Positions 21,896-34,283 of a DNA stretch of 64,000 nucleotides are shown one piece after another. The notes under the pieces are model-generated. The model was not told where the DNA came from. It saw only the letters and a list, made by a program, of their open reading frames with translations, and made no database searches. A program made the position numbers and the translations under genes. The DNA comes from Aspidapion aeneum (taxonomy: Eukaryota > Arthropoda > Insecta > Coleoptera > Brentidae). The stretch covers positions 63,343,622 to 63,407,621 of the forward strand of contig OY755038.1 in assembly GCA_963576565.1 (NCBI GenBank), in the 5' to 3' direction. Numbering within the stretch: position 1 is the stretch's first letter; each line of letters starts with the position of its first letter.

Positions 21896-23084
21896 TTTTA
21901 ATGAATATTTTTATTAAATATGCAATGCCTTTCCGCCTATGTTTTATGCATGCCACTGTCAGAAACGATTCTGCCAGTGCTAAGGTCAATTTTCATAAAG
22001 GAAGCTTTATAGGTAGCGAAGATTGACATTGATTTTCTACCTTTTGATTGTAATTTTTGACATGTTTTTCTCGGTTTCGTATTGGTTCGGTTCTATTTAA
22101 TTTAAGATCTATTTAATAAAAATAAAGTTTCTAGATAGTGTTTAGCATAACTTTTTGTTTTTAAATACGTAAGTATATTTAGTTTAGGTACCTCCGTAGG
22201 TGTAAGCCAACATTTTTAAAGTAAAGCCGAGCCGCTAATGCAAAACCGAGGAAAACATGTCAAAAATAATAACCAAAAAACAAAGAAAATCAATATCAAG
22301 CTTCGCTTCCAAATAAAGTTTGTCTTTAGGATAAGTGTTGTCTTTGAGAGATATTATATTATAAAATATATTTTATCCTGTTTAAAAACGTAATAAGTTT
22401 TATTATTATACCAGGAGTGTACTGTAGTGATCTAATATACTAGAAAACTAACCAAAATAAAGACCATTTTAAATACATAAATAAACTGAAAATTTTTTTC
22501 GTAGTTAAAAATTTTCATAGTAGCACTCGTGTAGTTACCAAGAATCAGTCTATCACCTTGAATGAAGCTAATACCGTACTAGTACTATAAATAACTTATT
22601 TGTGTTATTGTATTATCGGTATTAAATTTTCATGGACGATTACGCTTTGCAAGAGGGTAAATGTTATTTCCTATTTATGTGAGCCTAGGTTCATCACAAC
22701 TAGAAATATCTGAGATTAACTTAAGTCCGCCACCGCCACGCCCTGTGTTACAATACAAACATTTTCTGTAAAACTTTCATAAAAGTTTGAAATGCTTTTC
22801 TTGTCCTTTTTTTATTTAATAAATCCGCTCTAATTAATACTGCTCAAACAACTACTTAAAGAACTTGTCCTTTATAACGGAATTATTTTTAAACTAATTT
22901 CACGACTTACTTTTTAACAAAAAGAAGTTTTCACTGCTAAATTACATTAAAGGCGAGAAGGAACTAAGTACGTAATTGAACAAATGTTTTTCTTAAAAAT
23001 AGCTGGACTACAAATCAGCTAGAATATTAAAAACACCGTTGCACATGCAAATGTGGGGGACCCCTTCCTGCCGTCTATTCTTCA
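21896..23084. other. No recognisable feature
   Basis: AT-rich sequence without a supported gene or repeat boundary. Confidence 0.45.
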
Positions 23085-25430
23085 AACCAGAGAAAAAAAA
23101 ACACCCTCGAATACAAAATGGCGGACGAAATAAAATTGTACCGTTCAAAGATGCTCGTTTATTCTTGTGTTGCAAACATGTTTTAATATTTCTTTTAAAT
23201 CACTAAAGCAGCATTCTTCTTCTTCTTCTTGCCACGTACAACAAGGTATGAATCAGCAAAATCGGTTAGGTGGTTCTAAAAAAAATATTTATGTTTTAAC
23301 CATTGTTTTGAATATTATGCGTGGCAAGAATGCAGCTTTTTTAATGATTTAAATAAATAATTAAAACATCTTCGCAACACAAGAATAAACGAGCATCTTT
23401 GAAGGGTACAATTTCATTTCGTTCGCCATCTTGGATTTTCAGATGGCGGATAAAAAAATATATTTAGTCAAGACTCTGATTAATTCTCTGTCAAGTGCAG
23501 TTTGTCCCCTTAAAATCTATGGTATAGTTTAAAAGTTATACTGAAAAAAAACCTGTTTTTTTTCATTATAACTTTTGAACTATACAATCTATTTTCATGG
23601 GACAAACTGGACTTGACAGAGAATTAATCAGAGTTTTGACTGAATGTATTTTTTGGTCCACCATCTCAAAATCCAAGATGGCGGGCGAAATTAAAATGTA
23701 CCCTTCAAAGATGCTCGTTAATTTTTGTGTTGCGAACATGTCTTAATTATTTTTATAAATTAGTAACAAAGCTGCATTCCATAGATTTTAATTGGACAAA
23801 CTGCACTTGACAGAGAATTAACCAGAGTCTTCGATTCGATGGTTCTAAAAAAAAATATTTTTGTTTCAACCATTGTTTTGCATATTATACGATTGCCTTG
23901 CCAATCATGTCTGTATTTATTTCCTTATAAATTCATTACTACTAAACCGATTTTGATGAAATAAAAAACATTCTGGTGAGAATTTATTGCTTTTTAAAGA
24001 TCATGATCAAAATGTATCGCCATTTTAAAATTTAAAATGGCGGACAGGATCTTACTTTATTTTTCAAAATGGCGTGTTTATTCTTATTTTGTGAAAAATG
24101 TTTTAGCTTTTTTTAATTTGTAGAAAAGCACTACTTTTCTCTCGCTCAACAAGCTACAAAGTAATAAAATCGGTAATGTGGTTCTCAGAAAATCTGGTTA
24201 TGTTTTAACCATTGTTTTTTAAATTATACAATTGCATTGCCAATCCTGTCTGCATTCAGTTTTTTATAAATTCAATATTACTGAGCCGATTATAGTGAAA
24301 TAAAAAACATCATGGTCTTAACTAATGGATCTATAAAGTGATGTTTTTTATTTCACTAAAATCGGTTCAGTAATATTGAATTTATAAAGAAATGAATGCA
24401 AACAAGGTTGGCAATGCAATCGTATAATTTGTAAAACAATGGTTAAAACAAAATCCGATTTTATAAGAACCACTACACCGATTTTATTAATTTGTACCTC
24501 TTTATGCGGGAGAAAAGTAGTGTTTTTTTGCAAATATAAAAAACTAAAACATTTCCGCAAAATAACAATAAACGCGCCCTTTTAAAGAATCTAGTATGAT
24601 TCGGTCCGACATCATAAATTTAAAGATGGCGGAAAATCTCTATAACAATCGTTAAAGATCAATCAATGCTCACCACGATTTTTTTTATTTTACTAAAATC
24701 GGTTTAGTAATAACGAATTTATAAGGAAATGAATGCACACAGGATTGTCAATGCAAACGTAGAATCTGTAAAACAATGGTTAAAACAAAAATAGATTTTT
24801 GGAGAATCACTACACAGACTTTACTAATTTGTACGTCGTTGTGTGAGGAAAAAGTAGTGATTTTCTACAAATTAAAAAAAAACGAAAACATTTTCGGAAA
24901 AAAATAATAAACACGCCATTTTGAAGAATCAAGTATGATTCTGTCCGACATCTTAAATTTTAAAACGGCGATAAATTTTGATGATGATCTTTAAAACGAA
25001 ATTAATTCTCACCAGGATGTTTTTTACTTCATCAAAATCGATTTAGTAGTAATGAAGTTATAAGGAAATAAATGCAGACATGATTGGCAAGGCAATCGTA
25101 TAATATGCAAAACAATGGTTGAAACAAAACTATTTATTTGTAGAACCACTGAACCGATTTTACTAGCTCGCACCTTGTTGTGCGTGGCCAAAATGTAGCT
25201 TTTTCACTAATTTAAAAAAGTAATTAAGGAATGTTCGCAACACAAGAATAAACGAGCATCTTTGAAGGGTACATTTTAATTTCGTCCGTCATCTTGGATT
25301 TTCAGATGGCGGACAAAAAAATATATTTATTCGAAACTCTGATTAATTCTCTATCAAGTTCAGTTTGTCCCATTAAAATCGATTGTATAGTTCAAAAGCT
25401 ATAATGAAAAAAAATTGACCGGTTTTTTTT
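23085..25430. repeat. Large imperfect palindromic array of diverged modules
   Basis: Modules of a few hundred bp recur in both orientations. Forward landmarks (AAGATGCTCGTTTATTCTTG, AACCATTGTTTTGCATATTA, TTGCCAATCATGTCTG, AAAATGGCGGAC) occupy the left half. Their reverse complements fill the right half, with a centre near 24330. Smaller palindromes are nested inside: about 23144-23403, centred in the AT-rich loop near 23275, and about 23380-23720, centred near 23555. No coding frame is supported. It resembles repeated insertion and inversion of one non-autonomous element family. Confidence 0.75.
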
Positions 25431-25525
25431 TGGCCCACGCGGTATTTACATACATACTTTCATATATACATATCCCAATCGAAAAAAAATACCCTTCCTT
25501 TCGCCGTGCTGCAGTTGGGTAAAAA
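25431..25525 (-). repeat. Terminal module, second copy
   Basis: This is the reverse complement of the module at 6036-6120: AAATA-TACATACATA-like tract, CAATCGAAAAA, TACCCTTCCTTTCGCCGTGC, then TGCAGTTGGGTAAAA. It directly abuts the palindromic array and is probably its outer end. Confidence 0.6.
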
Positions 25526-26028
25526 ACAAAAAACGCCACACTTAACTTTGAATAACTAGACCTTTATTGGTCAAGCCAACAAAAGTCCATTTTCAAACAC
25601 GAACAAAAATACCACGAAAAGAGCATAGATTTACGTCAGTTGTTATCTTGCCAACAATGCGATAAAGGTCACGCAAACCAAGCTAAATTAGTGCAAAATG
25701 CCAAAAATAAAGAAGCGAGAAATTTTTTTTAAAGGTTTGTGCCCACATAATTAAAAATTTATGTTTGGATAGCTTTTAATTTAGAATTTTAAAGTTTGTC
25801 ACCAATTTTTAACTTTAAGTTCTTATTTAAAGAAATCTTTAGTAATTTATTTTTCTTACTTTAGTCTCATTATACAGGGTGTCTTAAGGTTGTGGTCCAT
25901 AAAGGACGTGATTCACATGAAATAGAGTAGCGGCTCGCAGCCACAGGCCAGGTAAATGGGTGGTAATATACACAAGCCCTTATAAATGTTGTTATCTTAT
26001 AAATACTCTGCCAATATATGGGCACCTA
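25526..26028. other. Unassigned; contains a small TE-end-like segment
   Basis: No gene is seen. TATACAGGGTGTCTTAAGG at ~25872 resembles the ends of mariner-type inverted-repeat elements. Bases 25925-25975 are homologous in inverted orientation to 34275-34325 (shared GCCTGTGGCTGC block). Bases 26000-26028 match the flank of the hairpin repeat at 44794-44824. Confidence 0.45.
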
Positions 26029-26705
26029 AGCTCACACTAGGTACAATAGTTATATAGTACGTGTGAGCTAATATAACTAAAAACTTAAATATAATTTATT
26101 CAACTCCAGACTCAATTACCTTTCGTTTGATACCACACAAGCCATGTTTTGACTTAAATTCTAATTTTTGAAATCTTCCCCCACCCTTTTTTTTTAACTA
26201 AAATATATTTTTTTAAACTCCAGACTCAATTACCTTTCGTTTGATATCACAGACGCCATATTTTCATTAAACTCTAATTTTTGAAATCTACCCCCACCCC
26301 TTTTTTTAAACTAAAATTTATTGTGTTTAACTCCAGACTCACTTGCCTTTCGTTTGATGTCACACACGCCATATTTTTACATAAACTTTTATTTTTGAAA
26401 TCTACCCCCACCTTTTTATTTGGCTTGTGTTCCGTCGATTTTGTTTATTTTTAAATTGGACCATCTCGACCCAAGACCCAACCTAGGTACCAAATTTCAT
26501 TAAAATCGGGCAAGCGGTTTTTGAGTTATGCGCATTGGTCGTTACAGATAGACAGACATACAGACAGACAGACAGACGGCGCAGCAATAAAGTTTCAAAA
26601 TCATCTGAAACGTAAAGATATATAAAAAATTTTGAAATCGCAACTTGTTTTTTCTCGAAAAAATTAGGATCACCATAGCTCACACTACTATAGTATAGTA
26701 GTAGT
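26029..26705 (-). mobile_element. Hairpin-ended repeat, copy 1 (short CAGA tract)
   Basis: It starts with a 41-nt hairpin (26029-26069; stem AGCTCACAC/GTGTGAGCT). It then carries three ~114-bp tandem units (AACTCCAGACTCA at 26101, 26215 and 26329), the conserved block TTGAGTTATGCGCATTGGTC, and a ~34-bp (CAGA)n tract at 26544-26577. It ends in a second AGCTCACAC hairpin that BEL copy 2 interrupts at 26705 and that resumes at 33468. The same architecture occurs in opposite orientation at 42082-44793. There is no coding frame. It behaves as a non-autonomous mobile repeat; its superfamily is not assigned. Confidence 0.8.
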
Positions 26706-27136
26706 TGTTAGCTCCCACTAAATTTCGCGGTTGTTTATATATATTTTTAAAACCACACAATTGTATGAAAGGCAGATCCTTGTCAATCGCCTAGAGAAAA
26801 TGGGGTGTTAATTTCGTTCTCCAACTATTTCAAATATCTACACCTGAAAGTGCTCGATTTTTGTGTACTGAAGCATAGAACTAGAAACTTCAGCCCTTCA
26901 GCTACGTGGTGACATCCTTAGATCCAATCAGGGGCCCCTTGGAAGTGGAGAATTTGGCTGCAAAAGTGGTGAGTGCATTTGTCTCTGATTACCGTTGTGT
27001 GGCGCAAACAATTTTACCTATGGACGTTTGATTATTTCGTAAATTCATATCAATATATTTATGTTGGTTCGCGCTTTCATTAATTCAAATATTTACAGTC
27101 CATTGCATTTAACGTTTTTCTAACCGTGGACTAACA
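26706..27136 (+). repeat. 5' LTR of BEL copy 2
   Basis: It begins TGTTAGCTCCCAC and ends GTGGACTAACA. It lacks a ~44-bp segment present in the 3' LTR (after TTGTATGAAAGGCA), so a deletion followed insertion in this LTR. Confidence 0.93.
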
Positions 27137-27140
27137 TATG

Positions 27141-27157
27141 TGGTCCTTTTCGAGCCG
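27141..27157 (+). other. Putative primer-binding site, BEL copy 2
   Basis: TGGTCCTTTTCGAGCCG starts four bases after the LTR. The leading TGG is what pairs with a tRNA CCA end. The primer tRNA is not identified. Confidence 0.6.
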
Positions 27158-27545
27158 AATTATTTTTAGAATAAATCCATACGACGGTAATAATAATTAT
27201 TTTCACGCCAAGCCACTTATTTACCTAATCTGTGGCCAAGCCAAACAAGGCGGCCTTGAATTTTCGCATCGTATTTGAAACGAGAAAGTCGTCGGTGCAG
27301 TGCACGTGTCTTTCGCGTGCTCGATTCAGTAAACAAAGCGAAGGAACCACAAAACAAAACAAACAAAAACATTTCTCATTTATGTGTTAGGGTGTTTCAT
27401 ATCATTTCGATATTTAAAACAATTTTCATCAATTGCGATAAATTAGTGCATATTTTCGACAATTCGTCATTTTTCTATTTCAGAAGCATTAATTTAGCGT
27501 TAATTGTATATTTACCGACAATTTCGTCATTTCAAAGGTAAAATC

Positions 27546-29474
27546 ATGTCTGTCAAAAAAGCCGCGCAAAAACGCAAGGGTTTTTTATCTGCGATCACCG
27601 AGTGTTACGTGTTGTCACAGACCGCGGAAAAGGATGAAAAAGCGAGAAACGAGTTTCAAGTGAGGTATTCCGATTTGGATGAAACCTTCGATAAATGCAT
27701 GCTGGCACATAATGACGTCATTATGTTGATAGACGACACGGACGATGAGGAGTTTAAAACACAGGATGCGATCCTTTCAGAAGCTCGTAAATATTTTTAT
27801 GCGTGTAAGGGGGTTTACTCTAAAATATTTCCGGTTGAGGCCCCATCCTTTTCGGGATCATATGTTCGACAAAACGAAACTCCAAAACTCAAAGAGTTAG
27901 GTATTCCCATATTTCGAGGTGATAAAAAATTATGGCCAAGCTTTTTCGATCTTTTTAATAACATTATAGATCAAAATCAAAGTCTAAGTAACGTTCGAAA
28001 ACTTCAATATTTATTTTCATATCTCGAGGATGAGCCTTTAAAATTGATATCAGGGATTAGCTTATCTGATCAAAATTATAAAATTGCTTACGACAAATTA
28101 GTCAATAGATATCAAAACAAGCGAGACCTCGCAAATGATGCTTTAAGCTCAATTATGAACTCCACCTTAAAAAACGAGTCAGCTAAAGAATTGCGTAATT
28201 TAAATGACACCTTTTCTGAATCCCTAGAAATTTTAAAATCACTTAGCTTTGACGTTGACAGTTGGGACTTTATTCTTTTTTTCATTTTATTAGAAAAATT
28301 GGATATTCCAACGCGTTCAAATTTCCAAATGAGTCACGCCAATACTAATACCGAAATTCCCACTTTTCAGTCACTTTTTCAATTTCTAGAAAAAAGATGT
28401 AAAGTTTTGGAATCACTTCCTCAATCAACAGCACCCAAAAAGGTGCCTATCTATCAAAAATCAAATTCTATGCAAAATCAGTCTGGGCAAAAGCCTAATC
28501 AAAATTCAAATTCTATGCGAAGTCAGTTTGGGCAAAAGCCTACCTATAAATCATCCAATTCGCCTTTTATAGGACTGGCTGGCACCTCAACTAATTCAAG
28601 TACGGGAATAAAATGTTTCCGGTGTAATCAAGGTCACGTGCTTTCGAAATGTCAAACATTTCTTGATCTCTCACCTATCGATCGCCTATCTTTCGTCAAA
28701 CAGAAAAAATTATGTCTAGCGTGTTTTCATCCCTTGCATGATGTAGATACGTGCAAATCAAAATATTCATGCAGGACTTGCAACAGTAAAAGGCACCACA
28801 CTTTAACTCATATCTTAGAAACTAATCAAGAGTCTGGAAGCCAAGATACTGGTCCTGTCATTCACACACCACCTGTCAATAATCTTCATGTGTCATTAAA
28901 TGCCTCAGGACCTTCAGGTACCTTTCTTTTATGCACCGCCATAATAGATGTTATGGACGGTTGCGGAAATTTTCAACCTGTAAGGGCACTGCTTGATTCT
29001 GGATCACAGACAGGATTCATCAGTGAAAAGTGTATTCAGCGTCTTAATCTTCCTAGGCGAAGTTACACCACTGAAATATTCGGATTAAATCAGATGTCTT
29101 CTTTTACTTCCAAAGGGCTCGTTCAATGTCATATTAAGCCACAAGGACAAGTCACTCCTTTACTTAATTTCGAAGCAATTGTTGCTCCACAACTATGTTC
29201 CAATATGCCTACATTCTCTTTGAACGATAATCAGTGGAAACACTTGGAAGACCTTAAACTTGCCGACCCATCTTATTTCAAATCTAGACCTGTGGACCTG
29301 GTTATTGGTTGCGAGCTGTTCGCACAGATATTCAAGGAGGGCAGGGTTCTTGGACAGGTAGGGCAGCCTTCAGCCCTTGAAACTATCTTTGGCTGGGTCG
29401 TCATGGGAAGGGTTGACGAAGTGGGTAGTCTACCGGAACGAACCAGTTGTTTTTTAACGAGTCATTCTCCCTAG
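27546..29474 (+). pseudogene. BEL copy 2 gag and protease
   Basis: The frame starts MSVKKAAQKRKG. It contains a capsid-like DUF1759 region (residues ~110-230, with LGIPIFRGDKKLWPSFFDLF), a Q/S/N-rich repeat-like stretch (residues ~300-350), a zinc-knuckle CFRCNQGHVLSKC, a second cysteine cluster (CLACFHPLH...CRTCNSKRHH) and a DUF1758 aspartic protease with LLDSGSQTGF (near 28986). It stops at 29474 because 20 bp were lost between GTCATT repeats, compared with copy 1. The proteins would form the virus-like particle and cleave the polyprotein. The open frame extends upstream to 27504, but the ATG at 27546 matches the equivalent position in copy 1. Confidence 0.88.
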
Positions 29475-30750
29475 GTTTTGGGAAATCGAACATTTGCCTA
29501 AAAAACAAATCTTATCAAAGGAAGAAAAACAGGCAGAATCAATTTTACTGCTAGTGTAGTACGGCAACCGAGCGGTAGATTCATGGTAGATCTTTCGTTT
29601 AAAGATGAAATAAACCCTGACCTAGGAAATACTTATCCGCAAGCTTATCGTAGATTTTTACTTCTAGAAAATAGATTAATCAAAAATCCTGATGTGTACA
29701 CTGCCTATTCAAGTTTCATGTAAGACTATATCGATTCTAATCATATGAGTTTAGTTTTATCTAGTCAACCAAAGGTCGACGTATCGTGTTTTTTAGCACA
29801 TAATTGCGTACTAAAGCCGGAAAGCTTAAGTACAAAATTGGGGGTAGTCTGGGATTGTTCGGCAGTCACCCCAAAAAATATTAGTCTCAGTGACACATTG
29901 TTATCTGGACCGAGACTTCAAAAGGATATTGCTTCTTTACTCCTTACGTTTCGTCTTAATCCTATTGCCTACATTGCTGACATCAAACAGATGTTCCGTC
30001 AAGTCCTTATCAATCCTTATCACCGTCCTTATCAAAGGATATTGTGGAGGTTTTCTCCACATGACCCACTTTCAGTATGGGAACTTTCTACTGTCACTTT
30101 TGGCATGACATGCTCACCTTTTCTAGCCATGCGTACCTTAAATGAGCTGGCAGAGAGAGAAAAGGAACGTTTTCCTACGGCTAATAATGTTCTAAAAATG
30201 TCAATATATATCGACGATATCTTGGGAACTAGCCCTTCGCTTTCTGAAGCTCTCTCCCTTCAAACAGAACTCAATGATTTGTTGAAGTCGGGAGGATTTG
30301 AACTTAAAAAATGGGCAAGCAATTGTCCTGAGTTATTGGCAACATTGCCAGAGTCCGATCGTCAAATGCCTCTCTCTTTCGACAAGGAGGAACCCCACTT
30401 TATCAAAGTTTTAGGACTTCAATGGCATCCAAAAAACGACATTTTTTCTTATCAATGCCGAATGAAGGACAAACCCCCAACCAAACGTTCTATTTTATCT
30501 ATCATAGGGACAATCTTCGATCCCTTAGGTTTTCTTTGTCCCTTGTTGCTACAAGCAAAATTTATTTTGCAACAGTTGTGGATATCGAAAATAGGCTGGG
30601 ACGAAGAACCAGATTCTTCTATCATCGACTCTTGGAACAAACTTCGTTCTGAATTCCCGCTTCTTTCCAATTTTCAATTACCCCGACAAATCAAACTGTC
30701 AAAAACCAATACCTGTCAAATCATCGGCTTCTGTGACGCTTCAATTCGTA
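29475..30750 (+). pseudogene. BEL copy 2 reverse transcriptase
   Basis: A 1-bp loss near 29545 restores the frame, so the 20-bp and 1-bp deletions together remove 21 bp. An in-frame TAA at 29721 follows. The open part from 29745 covers the RT palm: ADIKQMFRQVLI, TFGMTCSPFLAMRTL, and the catalytic YIDD at 30207-30218, then FDPLGFLCPLLLQAKF of the Pao connection region. The RNase H start (IIGFCDAS) is reached just before a 17-bp deletion near 30750 breaks the frame. Compared with copy 1, one early residue differs next to a conserved position (KLGVVWDCS here, KLRVVWDCS there). Confidence 0.85.
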
Positions 30751-32756
30751 TATTTTCGTGTAGAAGAGGAAAACAATATATCTGTTTCTCTCATATCTGC
30801 AAAATCTAGGATCGCGCCTATAAAGTCACAAACTTTGGCTAGGCTAGAACTCCTAGGCGCATTTCTTTTAAGCGAATTAATTGACTTCGTTTTATCTAGC
30901 TATGAAGGAAAAATAACTTTTACAAATATCGTTACTTTCTGCGATTCGCAAGTCGTATTGCACTGGCTTTCATCGCCTCCTAATCGCTGGCAAACCTTTG
31001 TTGGAAATCGAGTCACTAGAATCCAAGAAATCATTCCCTCAAACTCGTGGCGCTACATTCCTTCTGCTTTGAATGCAGCCGATATTGCGTCACGAGGGGC
31101 CACCCCTTCACAGCTCATGTCACATGACATGTGGTGGAACGCACCGTCGTTTTTGTGGTCTCCCGAAAACGAATGGCCCGATTTTCATAAATCAAAAATG
31201 CCGATTGATTTCGGAGATATTAATCTGGAGGAAAAGCCAAAAGTCTGTTGCAATGCGATAATTGATTTCAACTTCTTAGAGCAGCTTCTTATCAAATATT
31301 CATCTATATCAAAAATTCAACGTATCATTTGTTATGTCCTTCGAATAGTTAACCTTTTTCAAAACCATTCCTATCAAAAACCCACTAAGCCGCCGGACCA
31401 AAAAGTTATTTTTGAGAATATTGTTTTTCCTACCACCGGTGAGATGCAATTCTTATCAAACGCGTTCAAGGTTCTTGTTTTTCTGAGCTTTTTTCCTCGT
31501 TATCTAAGGATAAACCAATACCGAAACCTTTGCGAAAACTTTCACCTTTTCTTGATGAGAATAATATCATTAGAGTCGGTGGCAGATTACAAAAATCTGA
31601 CCTTTTGTCTTATTCTGCAAAACACCCCGTCTTACTTTCGAGTGACCATCGTTTAACTACTCTTCTTATCGAGTCCGCTCATCGACAATATCTTCATCCT
31701 GGGTTTAAAACATTACATAATCTGCTTTTACAGCAATTTTGGATATTATCTGCCAGACGGGCAATTCCAAGAACCATATCCAAGTGCTTCCAATGTTTTA
31801 GAATCAACCCTAAACCCTATAGACCGCCCATAATGAGTTCACTTCCCGCTCATCGAATCAATCAACTTAAACCTTTTTCGAGTGTAGCTATCGACTTTTG
31901 TGGACCTTTCTTTGTGATTCCTCATCGTTACCGTGGTTGTAAAGCTTTCAAATCGTATGTCTGTGTGTTTGTCTGTACGGCCACACATTGCGTGCATTTG
32001 GAATTAACCATGGAACTGTCCACCGAAGGGATCGTAGGTGCATTCCATCGATTCATTTCCAGACGCGAAAGCGTGACGCAATGCTGGTCAGATCAAGGCA
32101 GTAATTTTATAGGGTTTCGTAACCAATTACTGGATTACGCAAGAAGTGCTGCCACCAGACTTTCTATTCGTTGGCATCTGGGACCTCCTCTCAGTCCACA
32201 TTTCAATGGCCTGGCAGAAGCTGGCGTCAAAAGTTTTAAAACTCACTTTGTACGAGTTTTCGGCGACCAGAAGTTGTCTATCATGGAGATGTCCACCCTT
32301 ACCTGTCGCATAGAAGCCGTACTTAATAGTCGCCCTTTATCTCCTGCCTCTTCAGACCCACACGATCTTCAACCTCTTACCCCTGGGCATTTTTTGACAC
32401 TTGAACCCCTTAATTCAGAAATTCCGGAGTCAGATTTGTCCGAGGTTCCCCTAAATCGGCTCTCGAGATGGCAACTAATCCAAAAACTACATAATGATTT
32501 TTGGAAACGGTATTCTATAGAGTATTTGCATACGCTACAACAGCGACACAAGTGGGCTGATTCGTCCCCAAATATCAAATTGAATGATTTGGTTGTCATA
32601 ACAAGTGATCACATTCAATCGCCTTTGAAATGGCCGGTCGGTCGGGTCATCGAACTGCATCCCGGCGGGGACGGTCAGGTGCGTGTTGCGACGGTACAAA
32701 CGGTTACCGGTGTTTATAAGCGGCCAGTTGTAAAACTGTGCCTCTTGCCAAATTAA
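30751..32756 (+). pseudogene. BEL copy 2 RNase H and integrase
   Basis: Out of frame from about 30750 to 31448, this part encodes RNase H (FVGNRVTRIQEI, IPSALNAADIASRG). A 13-bp loss at 31449 restores the original frame, since 17 plus 13 is 30. The integrase is then open to the stop at 32756: HHCC zinc-binding residues (HRQYLHPGF, KCFQCF), core DFCGPFF with the first aspartate (31893-31895), WSDQGSNF with the second, and GLAEAGVKSFK with the catalytic glutamate. The C-terminal part ends KLCLLPN. The integrase part looks undamaged, although the polyprotein cannot be made whole. Confidence 0.87.
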
Positions 32757-32987
32757 AAGTAATTTTAATTTTCTACCTTTTACCGGGTATTACAATAGGT
32801 TTTTTATTTTAATTTTTTTTTGAATTTTTTGTTTGTTTGTTTTGCCTTTTTCGGGAATTCGTTATCTCTAAATAAACTTACGATACTTATCTGTTTTCAT
32901 CCATTTATATTTATCGGTCGATTCTTTTTCTTATATCTATATCTGTCCGGTTGAGATTCTAAAATTGTGTGTTTTGGAGGGCAGTTA

Positions 32988-33462
32988 TGTTAGCTCCCGC
33001 TAAATTTTGCGGTTGTTTATATATATTTTTAAAACCACACACTTGTATGAAAGGCAAAGCGCATTCCGCGTATTTGGACATGCGCACCAACAACCAGTGA
33101 GATCCTTGTCAATCACCTAGAGAAAATGGCGTGTTAATTTCGTTCTCCAACTATTTCAAATATCTACACCTGAAAGTGCTCGATTTTTGTGTACTGAAGC
33201 ATAGAACTAGAGACTTCAGCCCTTCAGCTACGTGGTGACATCCTTAGATCCAATCAGGGGCCCCTTGGAAGTGGAGAATTTGGCTGCAAAAGTGGTGAGT
33301 GCATTTGTCTCTGATTACCGTTGTGTGGCGCAAATAATTTTACCTATGGACGTTTGATTATTTCGTAAATTCATATCAATATATTTATGTTGGTTCGCGC
33401 TTTCATTAATTAAAATATTTATAGTCCATTGCATTTAACATTTTTCTAACCGTGGACTAACA
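32988..33462 (+). repeat. 3' LTR of BEL copy 2
   Basis: It begins TGTTAGCTCCCGC and ends GTGGACTAACA. It is followed by the target duplication GTAGT. Confidence 0.94.
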
Positions 33463-33584
33463 GTAGTGTGAACTAAAATGCGTCCCAGAATTCCTAGAGC
33501 ATGGTACGTCAGTTGAAACACAAAAGCGACATTCTAAATGAAAGTTTTTGCCTATAAATTTGCTTTTCTTTTTCCACTAGTGTA

Positions 33585-34283
33585 CAGGGTGTCCCAATTT
33601 TGATGGTATTAAATGGAAAACTCAGTTATTATAAAAGAGAGAGACTTGAAGATTTCACATTACTGTCCACAATGATTAAACAAGAAAAAAATGTTAAAAA
33701 TTTGTTTTGTAGCCCTTCTAGTTCTAAAGCTAGGAGGGAAAATGAATAAATCTGGAATCCTGGAAATCTAGAATTAGGGCAGATATTTCAATTTAAATAA
33801 AACTTCTCTACAGTCATTAATAAAATGATGTTGTCAATATTCTGACCCGTCGCGAGTCGAGTCAAATTCGATATTTCAGAAAAAAAATTAAGAAAAAAAT
33901 ACGGATCTAAAAAAAAAATTGAAAACAAAATCCAGGTTCGTATTTAACTTATTTTTTTTTCTGAAATTTCGAATCCGACCCGTTTAACCAAAAAATTCAG
34001 AACGTCATTTTCTTGACTGAGGATCAACTCCCTGTAGAGAAGTTTCAACAAAATTAAAATATCTGTACTAATAACAAAGATATGACAGATTTTGAGAACT
34101 ACGAATTTTTGAATTTTCTTTTGTAGCTCCAAAACTACAAGGGTCGAAACAAATCTTTTGACTTTTTTTAGGTCTCGAAATATAATGACAGTGATGTGAA
34201 ATCCCCAGGTCTCTATCTTTAAACTTAAATAAAGTTTCGCCTTCAATACCATCAGTAATGGGATCATACTTCTGAACTAGTGT
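33585..34283. mobile_element. Foldback MITE with ~250-bp arms
   Basis: The left arm (33585-33830) and right arm (34010-34283) are imperfect reverse complements, sharing CACTAGT, GATGGTATT, GAGACTTG/CTGGGGATTTCACATCACTGT-like blocks and AAACTTCTCTACAG. TACAGGGTGTCCCAATTTTG near the left end is the kind of terminus common in mariner-related MITEs. The minus-strand frames across the right arm have no recognisable domain. Confidence 0.7.

Larger units (their letters stand above)
26706..33462 (+). mobile_element. BEL/Pao LTR retrotransposon, copy 2 (complete, decayed)
   Basis: This 6757-bp element has LTRs of 431 and 475 bp, TG...CA ends and a perfect 5-bp target duplication GTAGT (26701-26705 and 33463-33467). 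It is the same family as copy 1, with high similarity throughout. The gag-pol frame is interrupted by small deletions that shift the frame out and back, plus one in-frame stop. Its integrase part is fully open. It landed inside the terminal hairpin of the repeat at 26029. Confidence 0.95.

Noticed and set aside
23167..24560. Short frames inside the palindromic array
   Set aside because: Low-complexity translations of non-coding modules.
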